From positions 186,001 to 250,000 of the forward strand of contig JAXQJY010000023.1 of assembly GCA_037042185.1 (NCBI GenBank): a stretch of 64,000 nucleotides of DNA, given 5' to 3'. Below the pieces are notes generated by a model. That model saw only the letters and a program-made list of their open reading frames with translations. It did no database searches and was not told the DNA's origin. Origin of the DNA: Sordariomycetes sp. S80-01Y (lineage: Eukaryota; Ascomycota; Sordariomycetes). Below are positions 1 through 11,514 of the stretch, piece after piece. The stretch's first letter is position 1. Every line of letters starts with the position of its first letter. The position numbers were made by a program, and so were the translations under genes.

Positions 1-682
1 CACCGCCCCATCGCGAGCACGACCAAGGACGACGCGGAACAGCGACATCCTCCACCGCAGACGCCATCCGACTCCATCTACTATCCCAGCGACCAGAGGC
101 GACGGCGCTTTCCTGCATCGTCGACTCCCCTCCAAACGACTGTCGTCAAACGCCTTGGACTAGCGTCACAGCGGTTCACCGGCGCGCGGGAGTTGAACAA
201 GGCACGTTTCTTAAGACAACGTGTATTTCGCTACTGCGCGAGTGACTCGCTTTTTCGCTGCCAACGAGACGTCCTGCTTCTTCCGCGCCTCGTTGCTTCG
301 CTACGTCGCGTTCTTGGTCGAGCATCGACCCCCGACTCGATCACCCCCGTCACGCCATTCAACGGTACCACGAGTCTCACGTCGAACCAATCGACATCCG
401 CTCCAGTCTGCTCGGACGAGCTTCCATCCGCATGCTCTTTGCTACATTTTCTTTGCTATCTTTGACTCATTCGCAATCCTCTCGAACATTCGTTCCCTCC
501 CCTGCCGCACTTGGCTAGACCTCCGACCCCTAACCACCGATACGGCACATCGCGACGAGCATCTCTTTCGCGCATCAACATTTGGCGCTGCCTCTACGCG
601 TGTTGCGACGGGGCGCATGCAATAGGATTCGCTGCGCACGTCGACATCCACGCCGTGGATTGCCGGCCCGAACAGATTTGCC
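1..682. other. Upstream region and probable 5' leader of ptaB
   Basis: This stretch holds no ORF I can support. It is C/T-rich with many short pyrimidine runs, which fits the promoter and long 5' leader of the plus-strand ptaB gene that starts at 683. The short ORFs here (for example 193-465 and 221-625) are Arg/Ser/Pro-rich in overlapping frames and have no recognisable domain. Confidence 0.5.
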
Positions 683-3246
683 ATGATGGCTGCCAGTATG
701 GGCCCCAACTTTGGCGGCGGCCACCCTGCCGGCATGGGGCATCCGGGCGTCGCTGGCCATGCCATGGGACCCGGGGTGCCTCATCAGCCGGGTCAGCAGG
801 GCGCGCCGGGAGGTGGAATGCCACATCAGTTTGCCGGAGGTCCCATGGCCGTATCAGCTCCCGGAGGACAAGTAAACCCTGCCATGATGGGCGGGATGCC
901 CGGTGCCAATCCCCATGCTCATGCGTTGCAGCAAATGAGCCCTACGCAGCAGCAGCAATTCTTACAGCAACAACAACACCAGTTTCAGCAGAACTGTAAG
1001 TATCCCTATGGCCCGTGGCGCGCGCGTGGCTGGATGTGAGTACATCAGCTAACTTGTCGTCTCTAGTTCACGGAGCGCCTCATAACGCAGCCATGGCTAT
1101 GCAACAACACCAAATGCTTCAACGGCAGCAGCAAGCGCGGAATCAGATGATGGCGCAACAAGCGTACAACGCCAATATGGCACAAGGTGGTGGAGGAATG
1201 CCCATGGGTATGGCGCAGCTCACGCAACAACAAATCCACCAGTTGCGCCAGAGCGGGAGAATGCCGGTGCGTTTATCACCTTTGTACTTTGCACTACTTC
1301 GCTAACTTGTCCAGCAGCAGCAGCACCCTCAGCAACTGATGGCTCAGCAATACGCGCTCCAGCACCAGCAACAGCAGCAACACCAAGCCCAGGCAGCGCA
1401 ACAGGCACAAGCAGCCCAAGCGCAAGCTCAAGCGCAGCAGCAGCATCAAGGAGGCCCCCAAGGACAGCAGCAACCCGGACAAGGCGTCAATCAGCCTGGG
1501 CAGATGAATGCGCAAGGCATGCAAGGTGTCCCTCCGCAAGGACAGCCCGGTGGTGGCCAGGGCCAGCCTGGTGGGCAGCAACCGCAACAGCAGGGTCAGC
1601 CAGGCCACGCAGGGCCGCAAGGTCAACCTGCGCGCGTGCAGACACCGTCACAGTCTCAATCCCAACCACAGCCTGGCCAGCAGCCGCACCAGACGCCGCA
1701 ACAGCAGTCGTCACAAGCAGGAACACCAGCCCAAACAGGGAACCAGACCCCTGCACAAACGCCTGGCTCCACCACGCAACAAGGGCCGCAACCTCAACCG
1801 CAACAGCCTGGACCGCAAGGTCAGCAGCCTCAGGGTCAGCAGCCAGGCCAACCTCAACCGCAGCAGCAGCAGCAGCAGCCTCAGCCTCAGCAGCAGATGC
1901 AGCACCCTAATATGAATGCCGTAACGGCGCAGCAGATGGCGATGCAGAACCAGCTCCTCCAGCGCCAGCGAGCAAGCGCCGCCGAGGGTATGAAAGGCCA
2001 GTGCCTATTGAAGTTGATGCAGTTCAGCGAGCATCTCAGCGGATTCCCAGTGAGTAAAACCCAGCTTCCCAAGCTGCAGTCGCTAACATTGACCAGCAGG
2101 GCGGCGTGCGCAGTAAGGACGACCTTTCCTACTGGAATCAATTCGTCAACATCTTCTTCGCCCCCGAGGGCGTCTTCCGACACGCGTTGCTTAACGACGA
2201 AGAGCCGAACGACAGGACATACGAAATCGCGTTCCCCGCGATCGCGAGATACTTCCACACACACTTCAGCAGCGGCGTCAGGAACATGCAGTTGATTCTG
2301 GATAAGGGGACAACAGACCGCCCGCTGGCGCACGACTGCCACTTTATTGAAAACTCCAGGGCTAGCTTTGTGTACTGGTTTGAGACTGGTTCGCATTTGG
2401 TCGCCAACGGCACGCTGCGCGCCCAGTTCAATGCTCAGCAGAAGCTCGAGCTCCTGGAGTTTGTCACTTCGAGCCACGAGGAATACGTCTCCCGGAGACA
2501 GGTCATCGATGCTGCCAAGCCGGCGCACAACTGGATCAAGGATTGGCGAAATGTGAATAGCGATCCCAAACAATCGCCCGAAATGACCAAGAAGGGCAAG
2601 GGAAAGCAACTCAAATCGCCACAAAACCATCCGCCCGACGTCTTGGTGGACCTGCCCGATACTGCAGTGAACAGCAAGGGAGTCACGGCGGCAGTTCACC
2701 AGTTTCTTGAGGTATGGCAGGTCACAACAGCGCATGGATGAAGCGCTAACATGAAATCAGATTGTCGAGGTAATGGGTCAGATGAACCCCCTATTCGGCT
2801 ACTACCACGCGAATCCCGGCATGGGTCCTTACGCGACCCTCGAGCAATACGTCACAACACACATCAACGGCAACCAGAACGGACAGCCTGGCGGGCCGCA
2901 GCAGCAGCAACGGACGCCTAGCTTCAACCAGTTTCAGATGGGAGCCAGCCCAGCCGCCGCCCACATGAACCTGCCCGGTTCCGGCTCACCACACATTGGC
3001 GGTAGCCCAGCCCCAGGGCAGATGCAGGCACCAGCCATGCAGATGCAGCAGAGCCAGCAGGGCACAAGCTCCAGCGGACCCAGCGCCAACACCTCACCAG
3101 CGTCGAATAAGCGCCGCCGCCCGTCCGGCGTGAAGCTCGAAGATGACGGGTCTGGCGCGCCTACTCCGCAGATGAATGGTGTGAATCGACCAGGCAAGCC
3201 CTCGACACCGAGAATGAACAAGCGAGCGAAAAACAATCCGTCGTGA
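683..3246 (+). CDS. ptaB: LIM-domain-binding transcriptional regulator PtaB-like (Q-rich)
   Basis: A nuclear LIM-domain-binding (LDB1/SEUSS-type) co-regulator. Family members in fungi (Aspergillus PtaB, yeast Mfg1) act with Flo8/Som1-type factors in adhesion, filamentation and development. Predicted exons are 683-995, 1067-1266, 1315-2049, 2097-2711 and 2761-3246, giving about 782 aa; the fourth exon could start 3 nt later at 2100. Residues 1-380 are very rich in Gln, Gly, Pro and Met. The LIM-binding domain follows, from about residue 420, recognisable by RSKDDLSYWNQFVNIFF and a FETGSHLV-type strand. After it come a Q/P/S-rich tail and basic nuclear-localisation-like clusters (NKRRRPSG, MNKRAKNN). 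Introns are 47-71 nt with good donors (GTAAGT, GTGAGT). The start is the first ATG in the open frame. The family assignment is confident; the symbol is by analogy with Aspergillus. Confidence 0.88.
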
Positions 3247-4129
3247 TTGTGAAGGGGCTTTGATTTCAACGGGCGTTGGGGTTCACAGGTGTCTTGTGGC
3301 TTGCATGGTTCTTAATTTGCATCTGTCTTGGTGCCCCTTTTTGGGGGGCCAGTCGGAAAATATCAGCTGAAGCGTGCATCTACGGCGGGTGTTTTTTGGC
3401 CGGGGTCTTTTTATGCATTCCGCGGGTGGTCATGCTGAGGGGAATACGCAACAGCAGCACGCTTGCTTAAAAGCTCCCTTCTAGGGGAGCTCCATGACTT
3501 TGAGTGATCAACGAGAAGAAGACACGATCACGCAGGCAGAACGAAGAGACGGATTCACGGGGCCGGACGAACGGGGAGCCTTTCTTAATTTGGGTAACGG
3601 AGTTTACTCGTGTACGATAGACCGAGGCAGGCCGCACAGTACGACTCGCCCTCCCAAGCATATCCCGGCATTCGAGAGAGAAGGTTGGCGAAAAAGGGGG
3701 TTGCGCGATGGTCTTGCTCATTCACCAAAAGATGCCATGGTTTTCCAGGGTTGGGGGCGTCGAGGCGACAACGCCTCTGTTCTACGTCTATATGTTGTCT
3801 TGGAGCCTGCTTCGGATACCACACCATACCTCTTGACATTCTGATTAACAAGCATAGTTCTTCCAAGGGGGTCTTGGAGTTTGAATGCCAAATTTACTGC
3901 AGATATCTCATATTTTCCGCGCTAGGTGCTCCTCTCACCCTAGCTGGCGATTGCTGTTGCCGGCCCTTCTTAACGATGTTCACCAGTCCAAGGTCATGAT
4001 CTGTCTGAGTCCTCCGACACTTGATATAAATGCTCCCATCCACATGCCACATCTCACCCATTCTCCAGTGAGTACCACGACCTGAGAGCACGAGTCGACC
4101 TTTCCACGCCAGGGACGAGTGTCGCCCAC
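3247..4129. other. Intergenic between convergent genes
   Basis: This is 3' flank of ptaB and of the minus-strand gene ending at 4130. ORFs here are short and overlap in several frames. A small inverted repeat lies near 3471-3490 (AGCTCCC ... GGGAGCT with a 4-6 nt loop); it could be a hairpin in a 3' UTR, but I see no other sign of function. Confidence 0.4.
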
Positions 4130-4765
4130 TCAGCCCCTCCTACCGAACAAACCCCTCCCCCAGTTGAATTCTCTGCTCTCGGCCGGCTGGATAGCAACGT
4201 AGCACTTGAACTCGCCCTCCCCCGCCAGCAACAGCTCCTTGAAGAAGCGCCACTCGGCCTCCGTCTTGCCCAGCAGGTCCACCTTGGCGTAGCCGTGTCT
4301 GTAGTCCCACTCGGCGTCGTCCCTGACCACGGGCAGGACCATTCCGTTGCGGCCGCTCACTAGGAAGAGCTTCGCGGAGCCGAGCCTAGGCGCGCGGCCG
4401 GGGGTCGCGCTGTTCCTGTTCGCGGCGGTGGAGCCTGATGAGGGGGAGTTGCTGAAGCTCGGGACGGGTGAGTCCACGAGACGTCTGGTGGATGAGGAGG
4501 AGAACGGGGAGCGGCTCTGGCTCGTCGGGAGTTGTTGCCGCAGGTGAGAGAAGAAGCCTGAGATGGTGATGCCGGCCGGGACGCGGAGAAGGTCGTCAGG
4601 CATGGACCAGTCCGGGGTGAGGGAGGAGTCACTGGCCGGGTCGGCGATGATGAGGTGGAAGGCGATGGTGGAAGGCGCGGCGATCTCGGAGGGCTTGAGT
4701 GGCTCGAAGAACTTGGACTGGGGGTGAAGGCCGTGGGTGGCTTCAGCGGTGATGAACTTATCCAT
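4130..4765 (-). CDS. Hypothetical protein, 211 aa
   Basis: A single-exon ORF starting at ATG 4765. I do not recognise a family. It has a hydrophobic strand near residues 33-42 (TIAFHLIIAD), then a Ser/Pro-rich linker (about 75-125), then a globular-looking C-terminal part with alternating charged and aromatic residues (LFLVSGRNGMVLPVV, WDYRHGYAKVDLLGK, EFKCYVAIQP). No signal peptide or membrane segment is evident. The coding quality of the C-terminal part (strand-like periodicity, continuous frame) makes it more convincing than surrounding ORFs. It faces ptaB tail to tail. Confidence 0.6.
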   Translation of the reverse strand: MDKFITAEATHGLHPQSKFFEPLKPSEIAAPSTIAFHLIIADPASDSSLTPDWSMPDDLLRVPAGITISGFFSHLRQQLPTSQSRSPFSSSSTRRLVDSPVPSFSNSPSSGSTAANRNSATPGRAPRLGSAKLFLVSGRNGMVLPVVRDDAEWDYRHGYAKVDLLGKTEAEWRFFKELLLAGEGEFKCYVAIQPAESREFNWGRGLFGRRG

Positions 4766-6965
4766 TTGCGGGATGGGAGTGGTCGATAGTTGCGGAGGAG
4801 TTAGGTTTTGACAACGATGCTTCCCAGTTGATGATGCCGCCGCCTGGGGGAGTGCTTGAATAGATGTTCGTGGGATATTTTGAAAGGCCAGAAAACTCTG
4901 TTGACTATACTGAGAGCTGTGGTGGGAAGTCCTGCACAGGTCAGGCCGTGGTCAGGGATAAGTGAAGTGAAGGCACCCTCGACCTGTTCGCCCAGGCGCG
5001 GAGAGGAGGAGATGTGCGAACCATCCTCGGCTTTTATAATACAACAGTGCATAGCCTCTGTTCGTCATCGTCCTTGGTGGCCCGATCATTGCGACGAGAT
5101 TCGTCGGTCATGGACAATCCTGACCGACTCTGGAATATGAGATGAGCGGGGTGACGGTTTGCAGCGAGGCATGGGGCATCTTTGCTGCGAACTCGCAGAG
5201 ACCAGGGTGGAGAGGGATAGTCATGTTTCTGAAACTCAACGGAACTTCAATGTCCAGGGGAATAAAATGGCTGTCTACTAATCATGCCCCAAGCTTGTGA
5301 TGAAGCGGGTTGTTAACCCCTGAACTGCGAACAACGAGAGGCTATTTGTTTACTTCGGACAGTTATGGTCATGTGTATGGGGAGAATGATTCAGAAGCAT
5401 GACAATGGTCCCGCCTGTTCAAATCTCACTTTCTAAATAATATCAATGTTTATGGCCCCGCGCCCATTCCTCAATGTCTTTCTTTGACAGTATTCATGAT
5501 CCAAGGCAAGGAGTAGTCTTCTATGTGGGAGGTGCCATGATGCAGGGTAGCCCAAAGTCTCCAAAGAACAGTTGAGTCGGCTACCTTACCCGAGCCGAAC
5601 TAACCTACATAGACTTCCTCACTACCTAATGTGAGCCATCACACTGCCTCATCTCCCGCAGACCCGGCTCTCTGGCTGCGGCCCCCGTGGGCTGCGGTGA
5701 CCGATGCCAGTTTTAAGCTTCGCAGCTTCCAGCCCCCAATCCCAATGGCGGCACCCGCTCCGGCACTTGGGCCTGCGCGCCCAGCGGCGACGAGCTCCTG
5801 TGGTCGGAGAGCAGCTCGAGACCTGGATGGCGCGCCCATGAAGGCGTCCCGAAACTCTATGAGCTGGGGTCGTCGTCGTCGTCGTCGGGAGGAGGAATCA
5901 AGGGCTTGGGGTGCTGGGCTGGGCCGGGCTGGGCTGGGACGGTTGCTTTTTCCTGATGTTCTTACGCTGCCTGAGACACGGCTGAGATGCCCGGCGTCCC
6001 TCGCAAGCTTCGAGGCCCTGCTGGTCTGAGACGAAGCCATCGACAACTCTTCTTGTCGCTCCGGCATCACAGCATACGCATAGCACACGCCGCCTCGGTG
6101 AAGCAGATTGCAGGGAGTGACAGCGCACGGCAGATGCCACAGCACAGACGAGTTGCCGTGCCGTTGGACAGCCCCCGTCTGCCGAATAGACTTCAGCGCG
6201 GACGTCATCTCCCCTCCCCAACTGACCCAACTGAAAGGTGGCTGCCGCCCTCAATGTCACCCGTCGTCTCAGGGTCCTTCAGGCTGTCTTCCAGGTTCCC
6301 CCAGAGTCCACCTCACTGGCGCCCTCATCCCCGCGCCTCACCGCGCTACTACCCTCAGCCACCAACAGTCGTCGACCAACCCCTTCCGCCCACAGCGGCC
6401 CTCGCATCGGCGACTCCCCCTTCAGCCAGACAGGCTGCTGCAGAAAAAAAGCAAACCCGAGCAGCTGGCACACGACCTTTTTCTACCAGTGACACCGCTG
6501 GCAATGACTCGGATGCGCCAGCGGACACCACGGGAGGATCGCCAGACGGGGTCTTCACCGCCCTCCTTCTCCCTGCCAGTCAGGTCGCTCAGCGCTAGAC
6601 CAGACGAGCTTCCGCGAACCGGTATGGACTACTTTGTACTAAATACCATGTACATGGTTCGGGTTTTTCATTTTTCGGTGTTATATGACTTGCTTGGGAT
6701 CTGCGCACGGGGGTGCTTGCCGACTGCTTCCAACGTCCTCCCTGCGGATTGATACTTTTCCCTCAAAACACCACGCATCCCACGGACCCTCGCCCCTTTT
6801 CTTCGCTCCACACGTTTACGCTGCGGCAGATGTCGACCTCAAATCGACATCCTGCGCCTATGGGTTCACCATCCTGAACACGCCGCCGCCTACGCGCACG
6901 GGTAGTTTGACCCATCCCTCCTCCTGCGCGCTCAACCTCATCACCACCGCCACCAGCAGTCCGCC
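4766..6965. other. Gene-poor 2.2-kb interval (divergent promoters)
   Basis: It lies between the divergent genes starting at 4765 (-) and 6966 (+). The largest ORF (5639-6208, minus, 189 codons) is Arg/Ser/Ala/Gly-rich, overlaps simple repeats and shows no domain, so I do not call it. The segment 6200-6960 is very C-rich and probably is leader of the 7-TM gene. Confidence 0.45.
5870..5940. repeat. Simple repeats: (TCG)n followed by G/C/T-rich GGGCT-like repeat
   Basis: Bases 5870-5887 are six copies of a TCG trinucleotide. Bases 5911-5940 are a degenerate GGGCT-type repeat. Both are ordinary low-complexity DNA in a non-coding interval. Confidence 0.7.
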
Positions 6966-8294
6966 ATGACGGGCACCCTCGTGCCCCCCTGGTTCGTCTA
7001 CAACCGCCCCAGCGCCCACGAGCTGGCCGTCGCCTCCGTCATCTGGGGCATCTCCCTCGGTCTCACAGGCTTCGGCGTCGTGCGCGCCAGCAGCCAGTGC
7101 TTCGCCCACTGGCGCAGGACGCGGCGCATCACGCCCTACATGGTCTTCATCTGGCTCGAGCTCATCGCCAGCACCATCATCGGGGGAATCGCTTGGGGCT
7201 ATGTCCGGCAGTTCATCCCGCCCAGTCTGTGGTACTTCACGGGGATGAGTGAGTTGTCCTTCTCTCCTGGGGTTCCCTCCCACCCGCTTCGCCGCTCAGC
7301 TCTTAGCGGAGTGTTTTGCAAAGGGGGGAGCCTTCACTTGGTGTATGCGGGGGCTAACGAGGTGGTAGTCGTGCTCTGGATCATCCAGGTTCACTGCATC
7401 CTCCAGATCATCATCACGCGCATCGCCCTCCTCATTCCCTCCCGACCCCTCGTCCGCCGCCTCCAGTGGTCCGTCTTCGCCGTCTGCGTCCTCATCAACA
7501 TCGGCGTGGCCTGCATCTGGATACCCGCGCGCCTCCAGCGCTCCCAGAACTACATCACCATAAACAACTACTGGGACCGCACCGAGAAGATAATCCTCGC
7601 CCTCATCGACGCCGGCCTCAACGCCTACTTCATCTACCTCGTCCGCTCGAGTCTCATCGCGTACGGGCTGACCAAGTACGTGCGGCTCTACCGCTTCAAC
7701 CTGGGCTGCATCGCCGTGAGCATGCTCATGGACGTCCTCATCATCAGCATGATGAGCCTGAGCAACACCTTCCTCTACGTCTGCTTCCACCCGCTCGCCT
7801 ACCTCGTCAAGCTCCACATCGAGCTGACCATGGCCGAGCTCATCGCCAAGATCGTCAAGGCGAGCAGCCGGAGCGCGAGCTGCTACTGCGCCTGCCACGG
7901 CCCGCGCGACGAGATGTTCGCCCTCTTCGAGTCGGACCGCCAGGCCAAGATCTCCCCGACAGCCGGCCGCCTCAAGCACACGAAACTCTTCAGGAAGCTG
8001 CGCTGGAAGCGGAAGAGCCAGGGCAAGATGGTGCCCGCGCGGGATGACCAGCAGCCGCCGCACAGGCTCGAAGCCAGGACCGAGGAGTACAAGCGGCCGA
8101 GGCCGAGGGTGAGCTGGTCCCCGGAGCCCGGACGTCGTTGGATGCGAAAGGGAAGCGGGGACGGCGGTGACTTGGAGTCGGGCCAGCCAAGCACGAGCGA
8201 TGCTAGCACCATCGTGCCGCCGGGCGCTGCGTGGACGGGGGATCCGGCGTCGCCGTGTTCCCATGATGGTCACTGCCCGAGCCACAAGGAGTGA
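6966..8294 (+). CDS. Seven-transmembrane protein, orphan (GPCR-like topology)
   Basis: A polytopic membrane protein. Exons 6966-7248 and 7369-8294 give 402 aa. The 120-nt intron has a GTGAGT donor, a GCTAAC branch site and a GTAG acceptor. Seven hydrophobic segments can be seen, beginning with AVASVIWGISLGLTGFGVV, then YMVFIWLELIASTIIGGIAW, VVLWIIQVHCILQIIITRIA, WSVFAVCVLINIGVACIWI, IILALIDAGLNAYFIYLV, LGCIAVSMLMDVLIISMMS and TFLYVCFHPLAYLVKLHIEL. They are followed by a long basic/Pro-rich cytoplasmic tail of about 130 residues. A short Cys patch (CYCACHG) follows TM7 and could be palmitoylated. The topology suggests a receptor-like or Rta1-like fungal membrane protein, but I recognise no diagnostic motif. 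The intron is a multiple of three without stops, so an unspliced 442-aa product is also possible. Confidence 0.8.
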   Translation: MTGTLVPPWFVYNRPSAHELAVASVIWGISLGLTGFGVVRASSQCFAHWRRTRRITPYMVFIWLELIASTIIGGIAWGYVRQFIPPSLWYFTGMSELSFSPGVPSHPLRRSALSGVFCKGGSLHLVYAGANEVVVVLWIIQVHCILQIIITRIALLIPSRPLVRRLQWSVFAVCVLINIGVACIWIPARLQRSQNYITINNYWDRTEKIILALIDAGLNAYFIYLVRSSLIAYGLTKYVRLYRFNLGCIAVSMLMDVLIISMMSLSNTFLYVCFHPLAYLVKLHIELTMAELIAKIVKASSRSASCYCACHGPRDEMFALFESDRQAKISPTAGRLKHTKLFRKLRWKRKSQGKMVPARDDQQPPHRLEARTEEYKRPRPRVSWSPEPGRRWMRKGSGDGGDLESGQPSTSDASTIVPPGAAWTGDPASPCSHDGHCPSHKE

Positions 8295-9634
8295 GACTGG
8301 AGACGCGGTCGTCATCAACGGAGGAAAATTATTGGGTGTTATAGGGTATACCCCAGCTTGCAAACAAACGGTGCAGGCTCTGCTTTACTTGACACTGGAA
8401 GCTAGGAGCTAGGCGTTGGGCCACACATCACATGGTTTGGCTTGACTTGGCCTGGAGATACCTAGGGTTGTTTTCAAATCGTTACTTGGGACGGCGTTGC
8501 CGAGGAAAGCATATGGTACGTAGAGCCAGAAAAGGTTCAAATCATTTATAACACAGTGCCATTCAATCGACTGGACAAAGAAGCGACTGCAAACAGAGCC
8601 GTATAGGGGAAAGTTTTGACCCGCAGCGAGAGCATACCACTGCCAATTCACAGGGGGAAAATCGCTGACGCCTTTCCAAAAATGCTGGAACGGTCTTGGC
8701 TTCTACTCTGGGCCCGTCAACATGTTGCTTCTGCCCGCCCTGGGCTGACCACTTGCGGAGCAAAGTCTATTCAAGTCTCAATATTCGCACTGATGCCTTC
8801 TGTGCAAGGCGTGGCAAGCATCCCTGCGCGAGCTGTCCTGGATATAATGCCAGGATAATCCTGTCGTGCCAAGCGACTTACCCCCGAGACAAGGTTCTAG
8901 TCCTTCCAAGGAGGTCCTCCGACGCTTGCGATACTCAGGTCTCCTACCCGCATTGCCAACAGCCTGTGTGGCGAAAACGGTTGAGATACTCTCAGCTTCC
9001 TAATATTCTGAATCATCACCCAGTTAGATACGATGGCACTCGCAACAATGAGCCTGTTGTATTTGACACCCATGCTTCCTCTGAACAATGCGCCAAACGG
9101 GCGCGCCTCCCATTAGGGTGGACGCCCACTCTGCCTAACCGTCGCAGTTGTCTCGCCCTTTTCCACATCAAATCCTCACACGCGCGAGCCGCGATACAAT
9201 TTGAACATGTACAGGCTTCTTGATTGGAAACGGACGTTTCAATCTTACAAAGAATTGCAAAGAAGAAGAAAAAAGCTATTCACATATATCTCTCAGCTCT
9301 TGATCCCCCATATGAGACGCTTTGTGTCGTTCGCGTTGAAGACCATGGAGTAACAGAGAGTCGAAAGACCCGTTGAGTGTTTGAGTTTGCGTACGTGAGA
9401 GTGAGAATCAGGTAAAACAGGAGTGTTCTATGCACAACCAATTCGCAGGTCGAGTAGGTCTTTTTGACTTTGTTGCAAAGGGCTGACCAGCTGACGGGGG
9501 CAGAAAAGCACCCCGTGCGCGGTAACGTTGTTGGGCGATTTCGTCCGCGCTGCATACACGGTCTCAACAAACGGCTGGACTGTATCTCCCCACTCCTCAC
9601 TCCCCACTCCCAAGGAAGCTCATCTCAAAAAGCT
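8295..9634. other. Intergenic, no supported gene
   Basis: This lies between the 7-TM gene and the 3' end of the minus-strand gene ending at 9635. The longest ORF (8696-9223, plus) is Cys/Pro/Arg-rich without any domain and is probably chance. Composition drops toward AT here compared with the flanking housekeeping genes. Confidence 0.4.
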
Positions 9635-10963
9635 CTAGTCTTTGATTGCATGGGTCAAGAGTTCACGGCGCGACGGCCGTTTGGACGGAGTGTGGAACGA
9701 AAGTTCGTATGGTTCCTCGAGATCATCATCTCTGCCTCGTTTCTTTGAAGGTGTTTCCCACAAAGGCCGTGTTTTATCCGAGTCGTCTGAATCGCTCGCT
9801 CTATCCTCCTCTTCCGGCACAATTTGGCGTGAGCTGCTGCGAGCTTCAACGAGATTCGGAGAGGCTTCAGACTCTAATACAGGCAGAGAGGCTTCTCGGA
9901 GGTCTTCTGCTTCCAGGGCGATATACTCCGGCTGAGCTTGGTAGTTATTGCCCACGAGAACGTGCACAAACCAGAGTGCGAGATTGATGGTCCAAGTCTC
10001 GAGGCTCTCGATATCTCCGCCAGAGTGATTTTCCCATGGGATACTTATGTATTCAATCACTCCCTCGTACATCAGCCGCTCCTTCAACTCTCTGGTACCA
10101 TTTTCCTTTGCTATGACTATATCAGCTCCGGTCTGTGTGATACGTCAATTCCAGAAACACTTACGTCTCTCTTCATCTGACGGTCGGATTCTGAAGATGA
10201 AGGCCTCCTGGCATGTCAAGATGCAGCCATATCGACACATGTCCCTGATACAGTAGGTAAAGGCTTGGCGAACGGGCCATGCATGCTTGTGGGCGTTCTT
10301 TCTTTTCTGCCAAATGCCCTTATCGTCTATGATGCCATTCTTTTGCAGCCATGTGCTATGCCATTTGGTCGCAACTTTGTACTCTTTGGGAAACCTCTCG
10401 TGGCTTGACGGGACTGACCCGACTTCTGACGGTGATGTCAAGGGACTGCTAGTTCCCGAGTCAGATTTCAGTCTCTGCAGCGAGTGCTTCTTCGTTGGAT
10501 TCTTCTTCGAGCATTTTCTCTTTGGTTGTTTGCGATCTCCCTCCCGACTCGCTGGAGCATCGACCAGATCATTTCTGGGCGGCCTCTTTCCCTTGCGCCA
10601 GATGGCAGCGCTGAATTCTTCCTGCACAGGACGTAGAGCCGTAGTGACAATACTTTGATTCCATACATGAAAAAGCTTCTCGGTGTCTCCCTCATCCTCG
10701 AGGTTACAGTCGGTGTCTTGATAGACAGTGGGATAATGTGGCAATTGCCTGCCAGGCTGTCGCGCAGCGTTAAACAGCGCACCCTTGAAGGACTTTTTGA
10801 GCACGTTGAGATCTCGAAACTCTTCCCACTCTGTTACTTTGAGCGGCACGAAGTAATTCCAATTGGTCGTGTTCCCATCGTTCGTAGGCTCGTGATGTGT
10901 TACGGAAGGGTTCGGATGCGTGAGTAGCTCCAAGATGGACGTAGCTGAAGTAGCGTTCGACAT
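9635..10963 (-). CDS. Hypothetical basic protein, partner of the divergent FTA2-like gene
   Basis: Exons 10963-10165 and 10116-9635 (48-nt intron, GTAAGT donor) encode about 426 aa. The start is the first ATG (MSNATSATS); the frame is open slightly further upstream without an ATG. I do not recognise a named family. Visible parts, in order: a conserved-looking globular segment (about 35-115, WNYFVPLKVTEWEEF), a Lys/Arg-rich linker with NLS-like runs (KQPKRKCSKKNPTKK), a second globular core (about 205-325) with RQAFTYCIRDMCRYGCI, a strand FIFRIRPSDEER and IEYISIPWENHSG, a helix LTINLALWFVHVLVG-like, and an acidic/basic tail. The alternating strand-charge pattern recalls restriction-endonuclease-like folds, but that is inference. 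It is transcribed divergently from the FTA2-like gene across 551 bp. Confidence 0.72.
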
Positions 10964-11514
10964 AACGGGCCTCTTACGAGTTATAGGCAGATTGGGCAAG
11001 AAATTTGGGACTCTTTACTTCCGTCTATAGTGGGCGTATATTGGAATGCAGTGATGCTATGCCGGTCAGATATGAGTGACACAAACGCGGGAAGATCAGG
11101 AATCAGGCATCCAAAATCAGGGATGGCTGCCGCCGGGTTCAGGTGCTCCTTTAAAGCCGCCAGAAGCGCCTTCCATCTCTTCAACCTCTGCAGCCACTTC
11201 TAAGAAGATCAGGCTCTGAGCTCACCAACACCCCGACTCTGCATATCGATGCTGGCCGTGATGGATGATTGCCTCTTATTGGCGACGCCCCCACACACAC
11301 CGTCACATCTCCATGCAACCATCCGCGTCTCGATCACCACGAAGCCGAGCGCATCTGGAAAGTTGCGCGACCCGCATGAAAGGCACGGCCCGCATGCTAC
11401 ATAGCCGCTGGCTATTAAAAGATGGCCTTGGGACTAGACCTCCGGGCGCGTGCGCTGGACTGTCAGGCAGATCTGGCTGTCCTCGCCACCCAGCCACACA
11501 TCCATTGCTCCAAG
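10964..11514. promoter_or_regulatory. Shared divergent promoter region of the FTA2-like pair
   Basis: These 551 bp separate two divergent start codons (10963 minus, 11515 plus), so both promoters must lie here. A 67-codon minus-strand ORF at 10981-11184 could be an upstream exon or leader of the minus gene, but it is in another frame and I found no convincing junction. No clear TATA box was seen. Confidence 0.45.

Noticed and set aside
5639-6208. 189-codon minus-strand ORF
   Set aside because: Overlaps (TCG)n and GGGCT-like repeats, is Arg/Ser/Ala/Gly-rich and has no domain; another frame is also open over much of it.
7296-8363. 355-codon minus-strand ORF opposite the 7-TM gene
   Set aside because: It is the antisense shadow of a GC-rich coding sequence; the product is Glu/Val/Asp/Arg-rich and repetitive, while the plus strand encodes seven clear membrane segments.
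8696-9223. 175-codon plus-strand ORF rich in Cys and Pro
   Set aside because: Considered as a zinc-binding or effector protein, but there is no signal peptide, no regular Cys spacing and poor coding character.
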